From CAIWHR01 sp963724975 (GTDB lineage Bacteria; Pseudomonadota; Gammaproteobacteria; Burkholderiales; Casimicrobiaceae): a DNA stretch of 64,000 bases. Within the stretch, counting starts at the first letter, position 1; the number at the start of each line of letters is the position of its first letter. Made by a program: the position numbers and the translations under genes. The notes under the pieces are model-generated. The model was not told the DNA's origin and searched no databases. It saw only the letters and a program-made list of their open reading frames with translations. Location of the stretch: positions 496,001 to 560,000 of the forward strand of contig CAVRXB010000003.1 in the NCBI GenBank assembly GCA_963724975.1. The letters are read 5' to 3'. Of this stretch, positions 17,992-26,439 are shown piece by piece.

Positions 17992-19433
17992 ATGAACGCT
18001 GTGACCAATACCAAGAGCTTCACCGATTTCAAAGTTGCGGACCTCGCGCTCGCCGATTGGGGGCGCAAGGAAATTGCGATCGCGCAGACCGAGATGCCCG
18101 GCCTCATGGCGATCCGCGACGAATTCGCGCCCGAGCAGCCGCTGCGCGGCGCGCGCGTTGCGGGTTCGCTGCACATGACGATCCAGACGGCGGTTCTGAT
18201 CGAGACGCTGCAGGCGTTGGGCGCCGAAGTGCGCTGGGCGTCCTGCAACATCTACTCGACGCAGGACCACGCCGCAGCGGCGATCGCCGCCCGGGGCACG
18301 CCCGTGTTCGCTTACAAAGGTGAGTCGCTCGCCCAGTATTGGGAATACACGCACCGCATTTTCGAGTGGCCGGCGGGTGACCAAACTAAGCCGGACCCAA
18401 TATGATCCTCGACGACGGTGGCGATGCGACACTGCTCGTGCACTTGGGCGCCGCCGCCGAATCCGACGCCTCCTGCATCAGGCATGCGACGAACGAAGAG
18501 GAGACCGCGCTCTTCGATGCGATCCGCGCCCGGCTCGCGAAGGACCCTACGTTCTATTCGCGGATCAAGGCGGGCATCCGGGGCGTCACCGAGGAAACGA
18601 CGACCGGTGTGAAGCGCCTGTATCAAATGCACAAGGAAGGCCGTCTCGGGTTTCCGGCGATCAACGTGAACGACTCGGTCACCAAGTCGAAGTTCGACAA
18701 TCTCTACGGTTGCCGGGAATCGCTGGTCGACGGCATCAAGCGCGCAACGGACGTGATGATCGCCGGCAAGGTGGCGCTGGTCGCGGGCTACGGCGATGTC
18801 GGCAAGGGCTCGGCGCAAGCGCTGCGGGCGTTGTCCGCGCAGGTATGGATCACCGAGATCGATCCCATCTGTGCACTGCAGGCGGCGATGGAAGGCTACC
18901 GCGTGGTCACCATGGACTACGCTTGCGACAAAGCGGACATCTTCGTCACCGCAACAGGCAACATCGACGTCATCACGCACGAACACATGAAGCGGATGAA
19001 AAACAATGCGATCGTGTGCAACATCGGGCACTTCGACAACGAAATCGACGTCGCCGGCCTGAAGCAGCACAAGTGGGAGAACATCAAGCCGCAGGTCGAC
19101 CACGTGATCTTCCCCGACGGCAAACGCATCATCCTGCTGGCCGAAGGGCGACTCGTGAATCTCGGCTGCGGAACCGGGCACCCGTCGTACGTGATGAGCT
19201 CGTCGTTCGCGAATCAGGTGATGGCGCAGATCGAACTATGGACGGACGCGCAGGCGGGCGCCGGCAAATATCCGGTCGGCGTGTATGTCTTGCCGAAGCA
19301 CCTCGACGAAAAGGTGGCGCGCCTGCAGCTCTCGAAGCTGGGAGCGATGCTGACGCCGCTCAGTGACAAACAGGCGCGATATATCGGCGTGGACGCTGCG
19401 GGACCGTTCAAGCCCGAAACGTACCGCTATTAA
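17992..19433 (+). pseudogene. ahcY: Adenosylhomocysteinase (S-adenosylhomocysteine hydrolase), one frameshift
   Basis: Cleaves SAH to homocysteine and adenosine, removing the inhibitory product of methylation. The first frame (17992-18405) encodes the N-terminal substrate-binding part, with GSLHMTIQTAVLIETL and ASCNIYSTQDHAAAA, then stops after HRIFEWPAGDQTK. A second frame, ATG 18402 overlapping the stop as ATGA, runs 343 residues from MILDDGGDATLLVHLG through NVNDSVTKSKFDN, the NAD-binding AGYGDVGKGSA, to the canonical end KPETYRY. One extra G after 18390 gives the continuous reading DQTKAGPNMILDD, about 479 residues. All catalytic segments are intact apart from the break. Either a sequence error or a genuinely split, translationally coupled enzyme. 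Expression is controlled by the SAH riboswitch. Confidence 0.93.
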
Positions 19434-19468
19434 TTGGCCGAGAGGTCGACGCTCGACCGGAGGATCGT

Positions 19469-20392
19469 ATGCGTATCGCGGTGATGGGCGCGGGTGGCGT
19501 CGGCGGCTATTTCGGGGCGCGGCTCGCGCAGGCCGGCCACGATGTCGCGTTCGTTGCGCGCGGCCGTCATCTGCTCGCGATGAAGGAGCGCGGTCTTGAG
19601 GTGAAGAGCGCGCTCGGCGACGTGAGGCTGCCACGCCCCGTCGCCACCGACGACCCTGCGACGATGGGCTGGTTCGACGCCGTTCTCTTCGCGGTCAAGC
19701 TTTGGGACACCGAATCCGCCGCCGCCGCGATCAAACCGCTGCTCGCGGCAGGCGGCGTCGTCATTCCGTTTCAGAACGGCGTCGAAAGCATCGAGCGCGT
19801 AGGCGCTGTCGTCGGCGCTGCGCAGGTGATGGGCGGTGTCGCGTACATCGCGGCGAAGATTTCCGAGCCGGGCGTCATCGCGCACACCGGCACCATGGCG
19901 CGTTTGCGGTTCGGCACCGTCCTGCCGTCGCAGCAGCCGGCAGCCGAAGCGCTGCTCGCGGCTTGCAAAGGCGCGGGTGTCGACGCCGAGATGGTCGCCG
20001 ACATCCGCCTCGCGCTCTGGATGAAATTCGTGTTTCTCACCGCGCTGTCGGGGATGACCACGGCGACGCGGCAGCCGATCGGCGTCATCCGCGCCGACCC
20101 GGATATGCGTGCAACATTCGAAGCGGCGATGCGCGAGGTATGGACCGTGGGACGCGCGCGCGGCGTTGCGCTGCCCGACGATTTTGTCGCGACGCAAATG
20201 GCGTTCGGCGACGGTTTGCCTGCCGAGATGAAGGCGTCGATGCTGCATGACCTCGATGCCGGCAACCGGCTCGAAGCGCCCTGGCTGTCGGGCGCCGTTG
20301 CGCGCATGGCGAAGGAATCGGGATTGTCCGCTCCCGTCAACGCAACGCTGCATGCCACGGTGAAACCCTATTGCATGGGGCGCGCAACCTAA
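19469..20392 (+). CDS. panE: 2-dehydropantoate 2-reductase (ketopantoate reductase)
   Basis: 307 residues. It reduces ketopantoate to pantoate with NADPH, for coenzyme A synthesis. The N-terminus has the Rossmann motif MGAGGVGGYFGARLA, then FAVKLWDT and IPFQNGVES. The C-terminal helical domain has the family's LWMKFVFLTALSGMT (catalytic Lys in WMKF) and KASMLHDLDAGNRLE. The start follows GACCGGAGGATCGT, a good ribosome site. It lies 35 bases after ahcY, so it is probably transcribed from the riboswitch-controlled promoter. PanE-like paralogues are common and the exact ketoacid is not proven. Confidence 0.87.
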   Translation: MRIAVMGAGGVGGYFGARLAQAGHDVAFVARGRHLLAMKERGLEVKSALGDVRLPRPVATDDPATMGWFDAVLFAVKLWDTESAAAAIKPLLAAGGVVIPFQNGVESIERVGAVVGAAQVMGGVAYIAAKISEPGVIAHTGTMARLRFGTVLPSQQPAAEALLAACKGAGVDAEMVADIRLALWMKFVFLTALSGMTTATRQPIGVIRADPDMRATFEAAMREVWTVGRARGVALPDDFVATQMAFGDGLPAEMKASMLHDLDAGNRLEAPWLSGAVARMAKESGLSAPVNATLHATVKPYCMGRAT

Positions 20393-20402
20393 CGGAGGAG
20401 AA

Positions 20403-20765
20403 ATGATGCGTCTTCTGCTCGTCTGGATCATCAATGCGGCCGCGCTGTTTTTGCTCCAGTACGTGTTTCCCTGGGTGAGCGTCAGTTCGTTCACGGCGGC
20501 GTTGATCGCCGCACTCGTGCTCGGGCTCATCAACACGCTGATCCGACCGGTTCTCGTCATCCTGACGCTGCCGGTGACACTATTGACCCTCGGCCTCTTC
20601 ATCTTCGTGATCAACGGCCTGCTCTTCTGGTGGGTGGGATCGTTCGTCGAAGGCTTTCGCGTCGGCGGATTCTGGTCCGGCGTGTTCGGCGCGATCGTCT
20701 ACAGCCTGATCTCGTGGCTCCTTGCGTCGCTTCTGCTATCGAAGAAGAAGCCGTCGGAAGTTTGA
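20403..20765 (+). CDS. Small four-helix membrane protein, phage-holin-family/YvlD-like
   Basis: 120 residues. Hydrophobic segments: LLLVWIINAAALFLLQYVF, a long one spanning TAALIAALVLGLINTLI, a third beginning LVILTLPVTLLTLGLFIF, and a C-terminal GVFGAIVYSLISWLLASLL. NTLIRPVLVILTLPVTLLTLG is the family signature. The gene starts 10 bases after panE behind GGAGGAG and leads into metF 22 bases on. A homologue in the ahcY-metF interval is common in betaproteobacteria. The annotation 'holin' is historical; no lysis genes are nearby and its role is unknown. Confidence 0.88.
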   Translation: MMRLLLVWIINAAALFLLQYVFPWVSVSSFTAALIAALVLGLINTLIRPVLVILTLPVTLLTLGLFIFVINGLLFWWVGSFVEGFRVGGFWSGVFGAIVYSLISWLLASLLLSKKKPSEV

Positions 20766-20787
20766 GCGAAGGCGAGAAACCCAACGC

Positions 20788-21621
20788 ATGGCCGTCCAAC
20801 GTCTGTTCAGTCTCGAATTCTTCCCGCCCCGCACGCCCGACGGCGTCGAGAAGTTTCGCGCATCCCGGCGCCAGCTCGTGCAGCTGAAGCCGGCGTTCTG
20901 TTCGGTAACGTTTGGCGCCGGCGGCTCGAACCGCGAAGGAACGCTCGCTACTGCGCTCGAGTTTCGCGCCGACGGCATTGAAGCGGTGCCACACGTTTCG
21001 TGCATCGGCGGCACCCGGGCATCGCTTCGCGAAGTGCTTGCCAAGTACGTCGACCATGGGATTCGCCATGTCGTGGCGCTCCGTGGTGACCTTCCATCCG
21101 GGGCGGGAGAATCCGGTGATTTCCGCTACGCAAACGAGCTCGTCGCCTTCATCCGCGAAGAGACAGGCGACCACTTCCATATCGATGTCGCGGCGTATCC
21201 CGAGTATCACCCGCAGGCCAGGAACCCGCAGGAGGATCTCGCGGCGTTCACGCGGAAGGTCGCCGCCGGCGCGAATTCAGCGATCACCCAGTACTTCTAC
21301 AACCCGGACGCGTACTGGAATTTCGTCGACGCCGCGCGCGCGGCCGGCGTCGACGTGCCCATCGTTCCCGGCATCATGCCGATCGGCAGCGCGTCGGGGC
21401 TCGCGCGCTTTTCCGATGCGTGCGGCGCCGAGATCCCGCGCTGGATCCGCCGCAAGCTCGAAGGCTACGGCGACGATACGGCGTCGATCCGCGCCTTCGG
21501 GCTCGACGTGGTGACCGATCTTTGCGCCAGTCTGCTTGCGCGCGGCGCGCCGGGGCTGCACTTTTATACGCTCAACGTCGCGTCGCTGACGACGACGATC
21601 TGGCATCGATTGGGAATCTAG
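20788..21621 (+). CDS. metF: 5,10-methylenetetrahydrofolate reductase
   Basis: 277 residues, an FAD-dependent TIM-barrel enzyme that makes 5-methyl-tetrahydrofolate for methionine synthesis. Family landmarks in order: FSLEFFPPRTPDG near residue 8, FCSVTFGAGGSN, PHVSCIG, ALRGDLPSG (the D contacts folate/FAD in the E. coli enzyme), and ITQYFYNPDAYWNF, then PGIMPI and the end LHFYTLNV. The start at 20788 aligns with usual MetF N-termini. It is last in the ahcY-panE-holin-metF run and so likely also answers to the SAH riboswitch. It converges on the next gene with 8 bases between stops. Confidence 0.96.
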   Translation: MAVQRLFSLEFFPPRTPDGVEKFRASRRQLVQLKPAFCSVTFGAGGSNREGTLATALEFRADGIEAVPHVSCIGGTRASLREVLAKYVDHGIRHVVALRGDLPSGAGESGDFRYANELVAFIREETGDHFHIDVAAYPEYHPQARNPQEDLAAFTRKVAAGANSAITQYFYNPDAYWNFVDAARAAGVDVPIVPGIMPIGSASGLARFSDACGAEIPRWIRRKLEGYGDDTASIRAFGLDVVTDLCASLLARGAPGLHFYTLNVASLTTTIWHRLGI

Positions 21622-21629
21622 GACGCGCC

Positions 21630-22352
21630 CTAGCGTCCGCGCGTGAACGAAACGAGCTCGATGGTGGCGTTCTGCCCCGGATGATAGCCCGACGAATCAA
21701 AGCCGCCGCCCTTGTCGCGCCACTGCGACGTCTTCGTCTCGCGGACTGATGCCCCGACCGCGGGCGCGTACCAGAGGAGATAGTTGCCTTCGGTGGGATA
21801 GCGCCAGAACGTCTCGTCGTCCATCTGCAGGAAGATGCGCATGCCGATCGCATCGAACGTCCCGGCCGGCGTCGTGATCTTTTCGTAACCGCCCACGGTC
21901 ACGTAGCGTTGTATCGGGGCATACGGTGCCGCAGGTTTTTCGAGATCGATGAGGCGCTGGTTCCACGTCTCGCCCATCGCAAGCGGAAACTTGTAGCGAA
22001 TGAGAGCCGGATCGAAGACGTTCGTTTCGTCCTCATAGACCGATCCTTGCAGCACAACACCCGGCGCCCGCCACTTTTCGATCCGCTCGACGCTAAACGT
22101 CGGTCCTAATGCGACCACCTTCACCGTGATGCCGTCCGCTCCGATCGCCGTGACCTCGTGCGTCTCGTCCCACACGATCTTCGCGCGATAGCCATCCACG
22201 ACGTGATAGACCCAGCGGTCGCCGACGCGATATTCGGGAGCGGCGACCGGAGGGCCGGGGTTGCCGCCGACGTCGACCGACGCGCACGCGCCGACGACGA
22301 GCGCGGCCGCGACTGACAGACTGGCGACGAACAGGCGATAAGCGATGCGCAT
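21630..22352 (-). CDS. Hypothetical lipoprotein
   Basis: 240 residues from ATG 22352 with GGAGGGA just upstream. The N-terminus is a lipoprotein signal: hydrophobic LFVASLSVAAALVVGAC with lipobox cysteine at residue 24, then a short linker. The mature protein is predicted all-beta, with YRVGDRWVYHVVDGY, GETWNQRLIDLEKP, GYEKITTPAGTFDAIGMRI, and WRYPTEGNYLLWYAPAVGASVRE. The phrase 'TPAGTFDAI...YAPxVG' recurs in uncharacterised periplasmic lipoproteins that report or bind something at the envelope. I cannot name a function. It is downstream of ilvD on the same strand, 68 bases apart. Confidence 0.78.
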   Translation of the reverse strand: MRIAYRLFVASLSVAAALVVGACASVDVGGNPGPPVAAPEYRVGDRWVYHVVDGYRAKIVWDETHEVTAIGADGITVKVVALGPTFSVERIEKWRAPGVVLQGSVYEDETNVFDPALIRYKFPLAMGETWNQRLIDLEKPAAPYAPIQRYVTVGGYEKITTPAGTFDAIGMRIFLQMDDETFWRYPTEGNYLLWYAPAVGASVRETKTSQWRDKGGGFDSSGYHPGQNATIELVSFTRGR

Positions 22353-22420
22353 GATCAATCCCTCCAGGGATAGGTCAACAGTGCGTGTTCCGCGATTCTT
22401 CCTTCTTTCGCCCCCAGTCT

Positions 22421-24106
22421 TCATGCGTTCCCACGGTCGGTGACCGCGCCGCGGCTCGCCGTCGAAACGAGCCGCATGTATTTCGCCAGCACGCCGCGCG
22501 TGAATTTCGGCGCCGGCCGGGTCCATTGCGCGCGCCGCCGCGCGAGCACGGCGTCGTCTACATTGAGCTGCAGCAGCAGCTTGTGCGCGTCGATGGTGAT
22601 CGAATCGCCTTCTTCGATCAGCGCGATGACGCCGCCATCGTACGCCTCGGGCGCAACGTGGCCGACGACCATGCCCCACGTGCCGCCCGAAAAGCGGCCG
22701 TCGGTAATGAGTCCAACCGATTCACCGAGACCTTGCCCGATCAGCGCAGAGGTCGGCGCCAGCATCTCCTGCATCCCGGGACCGCCTTTCGGACCCTCGT
22801 AGCGGATCACGAGGACATCCCCCGGCCGGATCTTCTTCGCCATGATGGCATCCATGACGGCAGGCTCGGAGTCGAACACGCGCGCCGGCCCCGTGATCGC
22901 CGGATTCTTGAGGCCCGTGATCTTGGCGACGCAACCCTCGGGCGCGAGGTTCCCCTTGAGAATCGCAAGGTGGCCCTGCGCGTACACTGGTTTGTCGATC
23001 GGCATGATCACATCCTGATCGGTACGCGGCGCGTCGGGCACGCCCGCCAATTCCTCCGCCATCGTCTTGCCGGTGATCGTGATGCATTCGCCATGCAGCA
23101 ATCCGGCGTTGAGCAGGATCTTCAGCACCTGCGGCACGCCACCGACCCGATGGAAATCCACGGCGACGTAAGGACCCGAGGGTTTGAGATTGCAGAGGAC
23201 CGGTACCTTCTTCCGAATGCGCTCGAAGTCATCGATAGTCCAGGGCACGTCCGCCGCCGATGCGATCGCGAGGTAGTGCAGCACCGCGTTGGTCGAGCCG
23301 CCGGTCGCCATCACGAGCGAAATCGCATTCTCGATCGACCGCCGCGTGATGATGTCGCGCGGCTTCCGGTCGTTGCGGATGGCGTCGACCAGCACCCGAG
23401 CTGAATCGGCGGCGGAGTCCGCTTTTTCCTTGTCGGGGGCCGCCATCTGCGACGACCCGAGCAGGCTCATGCCGAGCGCCTCGAATGAGGAGCTCATCGT
23501 ATTCGCCGTGTACTGGCCGCCGCAGGCGCCGACCGACGGGCACGCGTTGCGCTCGATGCCGTCGTAATCCTCCTTCGACAGCTTGCCGGCGGCATAGGCT
23601 CCGACCGCCTCGAACGGCGACACGATGGTGAGCGTTTGCCCCTTCCACGAGCCGGGAAGAATCGTGCCCGCGTAGACGAAAATTCCGGGCACATTGATGC
23701 GCGCCATCGCGATCATGCTGCCCGGCATGTTCTTGTCGCAGCCGCCGACGCACAGCACGCCGTCCATCAGCTGCCCGTTCACCGCGACTTCGATCGCATC
23801 GGCGATCACTTCGCGCGAGACGAGCGAATACTTCATCCCGTCGGTACCCATGCCGATGCCGTCGGTGACCGTCGGGAAGCCGAACACCTGCGGCATCGCA
23901 CCTGCGGCCTTGAGCGAGGCCATAGCGCGATCGACGAGCGGCTGAATCCCGGCATTGCAGGGATTCATCGTGCTGTGCCCGTTGGCAACGCCGACAATCG
24001 GCTTGTCGAAATCGCCGTCGCCGAATCCCACGGCACGCAGCATGGCGCGATTGGGCGAACGAGCCACCCCCTGAGTGATCAGTCTCGAGCGGCGGTTGGA
24101 CGGCAC
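22421..24106 (-). CDS. ilvD: Dihydroxy-acid dehydratase
   Basis: 561 residues. It dehydrates 2,3-dihydroxy-isovalerate and -methylvalerate in valine, isoleucine and pantothenate synthesis. The three cluster cysteines are visible: Cys50 in MNPCNAG, Cys123 in GGCDKNMPG and Cys195 in GACGGQYTANTM. Other family elements are TDGIGMGTDGMKYSL, ATGGSTNAVLHYLAIA, DGRFSGGTWGMVVGHVAPEA near the C-terminus. The length is that of the short IlvD class. It is divergent from lgt with 92 bases between starts. Confidence 0.97.
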   Translation of the reverse strand: MPSNRRSRLITQGVARSPNRAMLRAVGFGDGDFDKPIVGVANGHSTMNPCNAGIQPLVDRAMASLKAAGAMPQVFGFPTVTDGIGMGTDGMKYSLVSREVIADAIEVAVNGQLMDGVLCVGGCDKNMPGSMIAMARINVPGIFVYAGTILPGSWKGQTLTIVSPFEAVGAYAAGKLSKEDYDGIERNACPSVGACGGQYTANTMSSSFEALGMSLLGSSQMAAPDKEKADSAADSARVLVDAIRNDRKPRDIITRRSIENAISLVMATGGSTNAVLHYLAIASAADVPWTIDDFERIRKKVPVLCNLKPSGPYVAVDFHRVGGVPQVLKILLNAGLLHGECITITGKTMAEELAGVPDAPRTDQDVIMPIDKPVYAQGHLAILKGNLAPEGCVAKITGLKNPAITGPARVFDSEPAVMDAIMAKKIRPGDVLVIRYEGPKGGPGMQEMLAPTSALIGQGLGESVGLITDGRFSGGTWGMVVGHVAPEAYDGGVIALIEEGDSITIDAHKLLLQLNVDDAVLARRRAQWTRPAPKFTRGVLAKYMRLVSTASRGAVTDRGNA

Positions 24107-24198
24107 GTGTGCTCCTCGGTCTCCTGACGGCGCGGGCTGGCAAAACGGCTGCGTATAATCGCTGCATTTTAGCGCAGCAGCGGCACGTCCTCCCGCGA

Positions 24199-25014
24199 AT
24201 GCTCGTCCATCCGCAGTTCAATCCCGTCGCGTTCGAGATCGGCCCTATCGCGGTCCGCTGGTACGGACTCATGTATCTCGTCGCGTTCGTGCTGTTCGCG
24301 GTGCTCGGAAAGCTTCGCGCGCGACAAAACCTGCTGACCGGATGGCATCCCCGCGACGTCGACGACATGCTTTTCTACGGCGTGTTCGGCGTGATCCTTG
24401 GCGGCCGCCTCGGCTACGTCATTTTTTACAAGCCGCTCTACTATCTCGCGCACCCGCTCGAAATTCTTTCCGTGTGGCAAGGCGGGATGAGCTTCCACGG
24501 CGGCTTTCTTGGCGTCCTGATCGCCCTCTGGCTCTTTGCGCGAAGACGCGACAAGCGCTGGCTCGAGGTCACGGATTTCGTGGCGCCGCTGGTCCCGCTC
24601 GGCCTCGCGGCGGGCCGGCTTGGCAACTTCATCAACGGAGAGTTGTGGGGCCGGGTGACCAATCTGCCGTGGGGAATGGTATTTCCGCCCGCAGGTCCGG
24701 AGCCCCGGCATCCGTCACAACTCTATCAATTCGCCGGAGAAGGCCTGCTGTTGTTCGCGGTGCTGTGGATCTACACGCGCCGGCGGCGGCCCCTGGGTGC
24801 CGCGTCGGGATTGTTTCTGATCGGCTATGGCGTGTGCCGCTTCGCCGCCGAATACGCGCGCGAGCCCGACAATTTCCTGGGATTGCTGGCGCTAGGATTG
24901 ACGATGGGACAGTGGCTGTCGCTGCCGATGATCCTGGCCGGCGCGATCATGATGATCTGGGCTTACCGCCGCGCGGATAAAGCGCAACCGACGCTGCTCG
25001 ACCGAGGCAAATAA
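24199..25014 (+). CDS. lgt: Prolipoprotein diacylglyceryl transferase
   Basis: 271 residues, seven membrane helices. It transfers diacylglycerol from phosphatidylglycerol to the lipobox cysteine, the first step of lipoprotein maturation. Conserved pieces: IAVRWYGLMYLVAF, GGRLGYVIFY, WQGGMSFHGGFLG (essential His), and the signature AGRLGNFINGELWGRVT, then RHPSQLYQFAGEG. The ATG at 24199 begins MLVHPQFNPVAFEIG, the usual start; the longer in-frame extension has no family similarity. Confidence 0.97.
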   Translation: MLVHPQFNPVAFEIGPIAVRWYGLMYLVAFVLFAVLGKLRARQNLLTGWHPRDVDDMLFYGVFGVILGGRLGYVIFYKPLYYLAHPLEILSVWQGGMSFHGGFLGVLIALWLFARRRDKRWLEVTDFVAPLVPLGLAAGRLGNFINGELWGRVTNLPWGMVFPPAGPEPRHPSQLYQFAGEGLLLFAVLWIYTRRRRPLGAASGLFLIGYGVCRFAAEYAREPDNFLGLLALGLTMGQWLSLPMILAGAIMMIWAYRRADKAQPTLLDRGK

Positions 25015-25051
25015 CCGGTAAGGCGACGCGCCGATAGTGGCGACGATCGCG

Positions 25052-25091
25052 GCTCGCCGGGGCTCCCCGCGAAGCGATGGGGGAGGCGAGC
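25052..25091. terminator. GC-rich hairpin between convergent lgt and fxsA
   Basis: GCTCGC (25052-25057) pairs with GCGAGC (25086-25091), and inside CTCCCC (25063-25068) pairs with GGGGAG (25080-25085), with a five-base bulge. It lies between convergent genes, fitting a two-way transcript end, although no T-run follows on either strand. It may equally be a repetitive extragenic element. Confidence 0.4.
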
Positions 25092-25133
25092 AAATGCGAT
25101 CGGGCGCAAGCGGCCGACCACTCAGCATCACGA

Positions 25134-25535
25134 TCAGAGTTGTGGGCGCGGAGGCCGTCCGTCGTACGCACTCGAGCGGCGGCGGTAAGGGTGCGCCGAC
25201 TGCGGTTCGAGATCGTGCCCGACGTTGAGCGGAAGTGCGAGCAGCACCAGCGCTAACAAATCGCTGAAGACGCCTGGCAGCAGAAACAGCCCGCCTGCGA
25301 GCACCTTGCGTCCGCTGTCGAAGAGCCCGCGCAGCGCGAAATGCTCTCCGTGCATCGCGGCTGCCGTATTCGCCCGAAAGGCGACGCGCTCGTTGCGCAA
25401 CAACACGAAGCCGGCGGTCGTCGACAAAAGGAGCCATACCCAGACCGGGATGCCCGTCCAGCGCGCAAAGCGCACCGTCGCGAGCAGGTCGATCGCGGGG
25501 AATGCCAGTACAATCGCGAGCACTATGAAACGCAT
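25134..25535 (-). CDS. fxsA: FxsA family membrane protein
   Basis: 133 residues from ATG 25535. Helices: FIVLAIVLAFPAIDLLATV, then VWVWLLLSTTAGFVLLRNE, and after a charged loop (AFRANTAAAMHGEHFALRG) a third, GGLFLLPGVFSDLLALVLLA. The order, with GLFLLPGVFSD, is diagnostic for FxsA, an inner-membrane protein known in E. coli for relieving phage T7 exclusion by F plasmids. The C-terminal tail is polar and Arg-rich. The start lies only 9 bases from the divergent cutA start. Confidence 0.88.
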   Translation of the reverse strand: MRFIVLAIVLAFPAIDLLATVRFARWTGIPVWVWLLLSTTAGFVLLRNERVAFRANTAAAMHGEHFALRGLFDSGRKVLAGGLFLLPGVFSDLLALVLLALPLNVGHDLEPQSAHPYRRRSSAYDGRPPRPQL

Positions 25536-25544
25536 GGATGCTCC

Positions 25545-25868
25545 TTGGCCGACGCCGCGCTGCTCGTGCTGACGCAGATGCCGGACCATGCCTCCGCGCA
25601 GGCGCTGGCGCGTGCGCTCGTGGAGGAGCGGCTCGCCGCGTGTGTCACCGTCGGCGCTCCGGTGGATTCACTCTATCACTGGCGCGGCGAAATCGAAACT
25701 GCGCAAGAAGTGCCGGTCGTGATCAAGACGCGGGCCGACCGATACGCGGCGGTCGAAGCCGCGATCGTCGCGCGTCACCCCTACGAACTTCCGGAGATCC
25801 TCGCGGTCCCCCTCCTACATGGCCTCGAACGGTATTTCGACTGGATCCGTGCCGAGACGCGCAGTTGA
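25545..25868 (+). CDS. cutA: Divalent-cation tolerance protein CutA
   Basis: 107 residues, typical for CutA1, a trimeric ferredoxin-like fold. Landmarks: LVLTQMPDHASAQALARALVEERLAACV, then SLYHWRGEIETAQEVPVVIKT, HPYELPEILAVPL, and the end YFDWIRAETRS. The proposed start is TTG 25545, since the next in-frame upstream codons belong to the fxsA coding region and no in-frame ATG gives a normal length. Ribosome-site support is weak. It is first in a run with the DsbD-domain protein, tlpA and, further on, accBC. Confidence 0.9.
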   Translation: MADAALLVLTQMPDHASAQALARALVEERLAACVTVGAPVDSLYHWRGEIETAQEVPVVIKTRADRYAAVEAAIVARHPYELPEILAVPLLHGLERYFDWIRAETRS

Positions 25869-26364
25869 TGCGGCGCGCGTGGCTCGGCTGCTTGCTGCGG
25901 CGAGCGTTGCGTCGATTCTCGTCGGCTTGCCGGTCGCGGCGCAGGAGCCGAAGCTTCTCCCCAACGAGCGGGCATTCGCCTTCAGCGCCCGCGGCGTCAA
26001 CGAGCGCACCATCGAGGCTCGCTTCGTCATTGCCGATGGTTATTACCTCTACCGTGACCGGATCAAGTTCACCGTCGAGCCGGGGATGCTCACAGGTGCG
26101 ACGCTGCCGCCGGGCAAGGTCAAGGAGGATCAGTTCTTCGGCAAGGTCGAGACCTACCGGAATCAACTGGTCGTCAAGCTTCCCCTCGAGGGTGCAGCAC
26201 CCGGCGGCGCCGTGACCGTGGGCGCCGAGTCGCAGGGGTGCGCGGATATCGGCGTTTGCTATCCGCCGCAAATCCAGAAAGTCACGCTATCGCTCCCGGC
26301 TGCAGGAGGCCGGCCCGGGATGCCTGTCGAGGCAGCACCGCAGAAAAAATCGTGGCTCAACTAG
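25849..26364 (+). CDS. Stand-alone DsbD N-terminal (alpha) domain protein, periplasmic
   Basis: About 171 residues if GTG 25849 is the start, 161 with GTG 25879; neither has a good ribosome site. A signal sequence (LLAAASVASILVGLPVAAQ) leads to one immunoglobulin-like DsbD alpha domain: LLPNERAFAFSARGVNERTIEARF, DGYYLYRDRIKF, and the redox pair in QGCADIGVCYPP (two cysteines, C-x5-C, as in E. coli nDsbD). Complete DsbD continues with eight membrane helices and a C-terminal thioredoxin domain; here the frame ends at TAG 26362 and nothing like those domains follows. It may pass electrons to periplasmic partners, perhaps to the TlpA just downstream, with another membrane donor. The function is inferred from domain content. 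Confidence 0.82.
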   Translation: MPRRAVDAARVARLLAAASVASILVGLPVAAQEPKLLPNERAFAFSARGVNERTIEARFVIADGYYLYRDRIKFTVEPGMLTGATLPPGKVKEDQFFGKVETYRNQLVVKLPLEGAAPGGAVTVGAESQGCADIGVCYPPQIQKVTLSLPAAGGRPGMPVEAAPQKKSWLN

Positions 26365-26404
26365 CTGCCGCCCCGTGGCGACGGCAGTCGCGTTGGCATC
26401 GATA

Positions 26405-26420
26405 GTGAGCGCTCGCTCAC
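26405..26420. promoter_or_regulatory. Perfect 16-bp palindrome upstream of tlpA (operator candidate)
   Basis: GTGAGCGCTCGCTCAC is a near-exact dyad, with 7-bp arms GTGAGCG/CGCTCAC around CT. It lies 20 bases before the tlpA ATG. Its form resembles operators of TetR-family repressors. No regulator gene is adjacent. Confidence 0.4.
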
Positions 26421-26439
26421 AGCCCGCGGCTTGCTTGCC

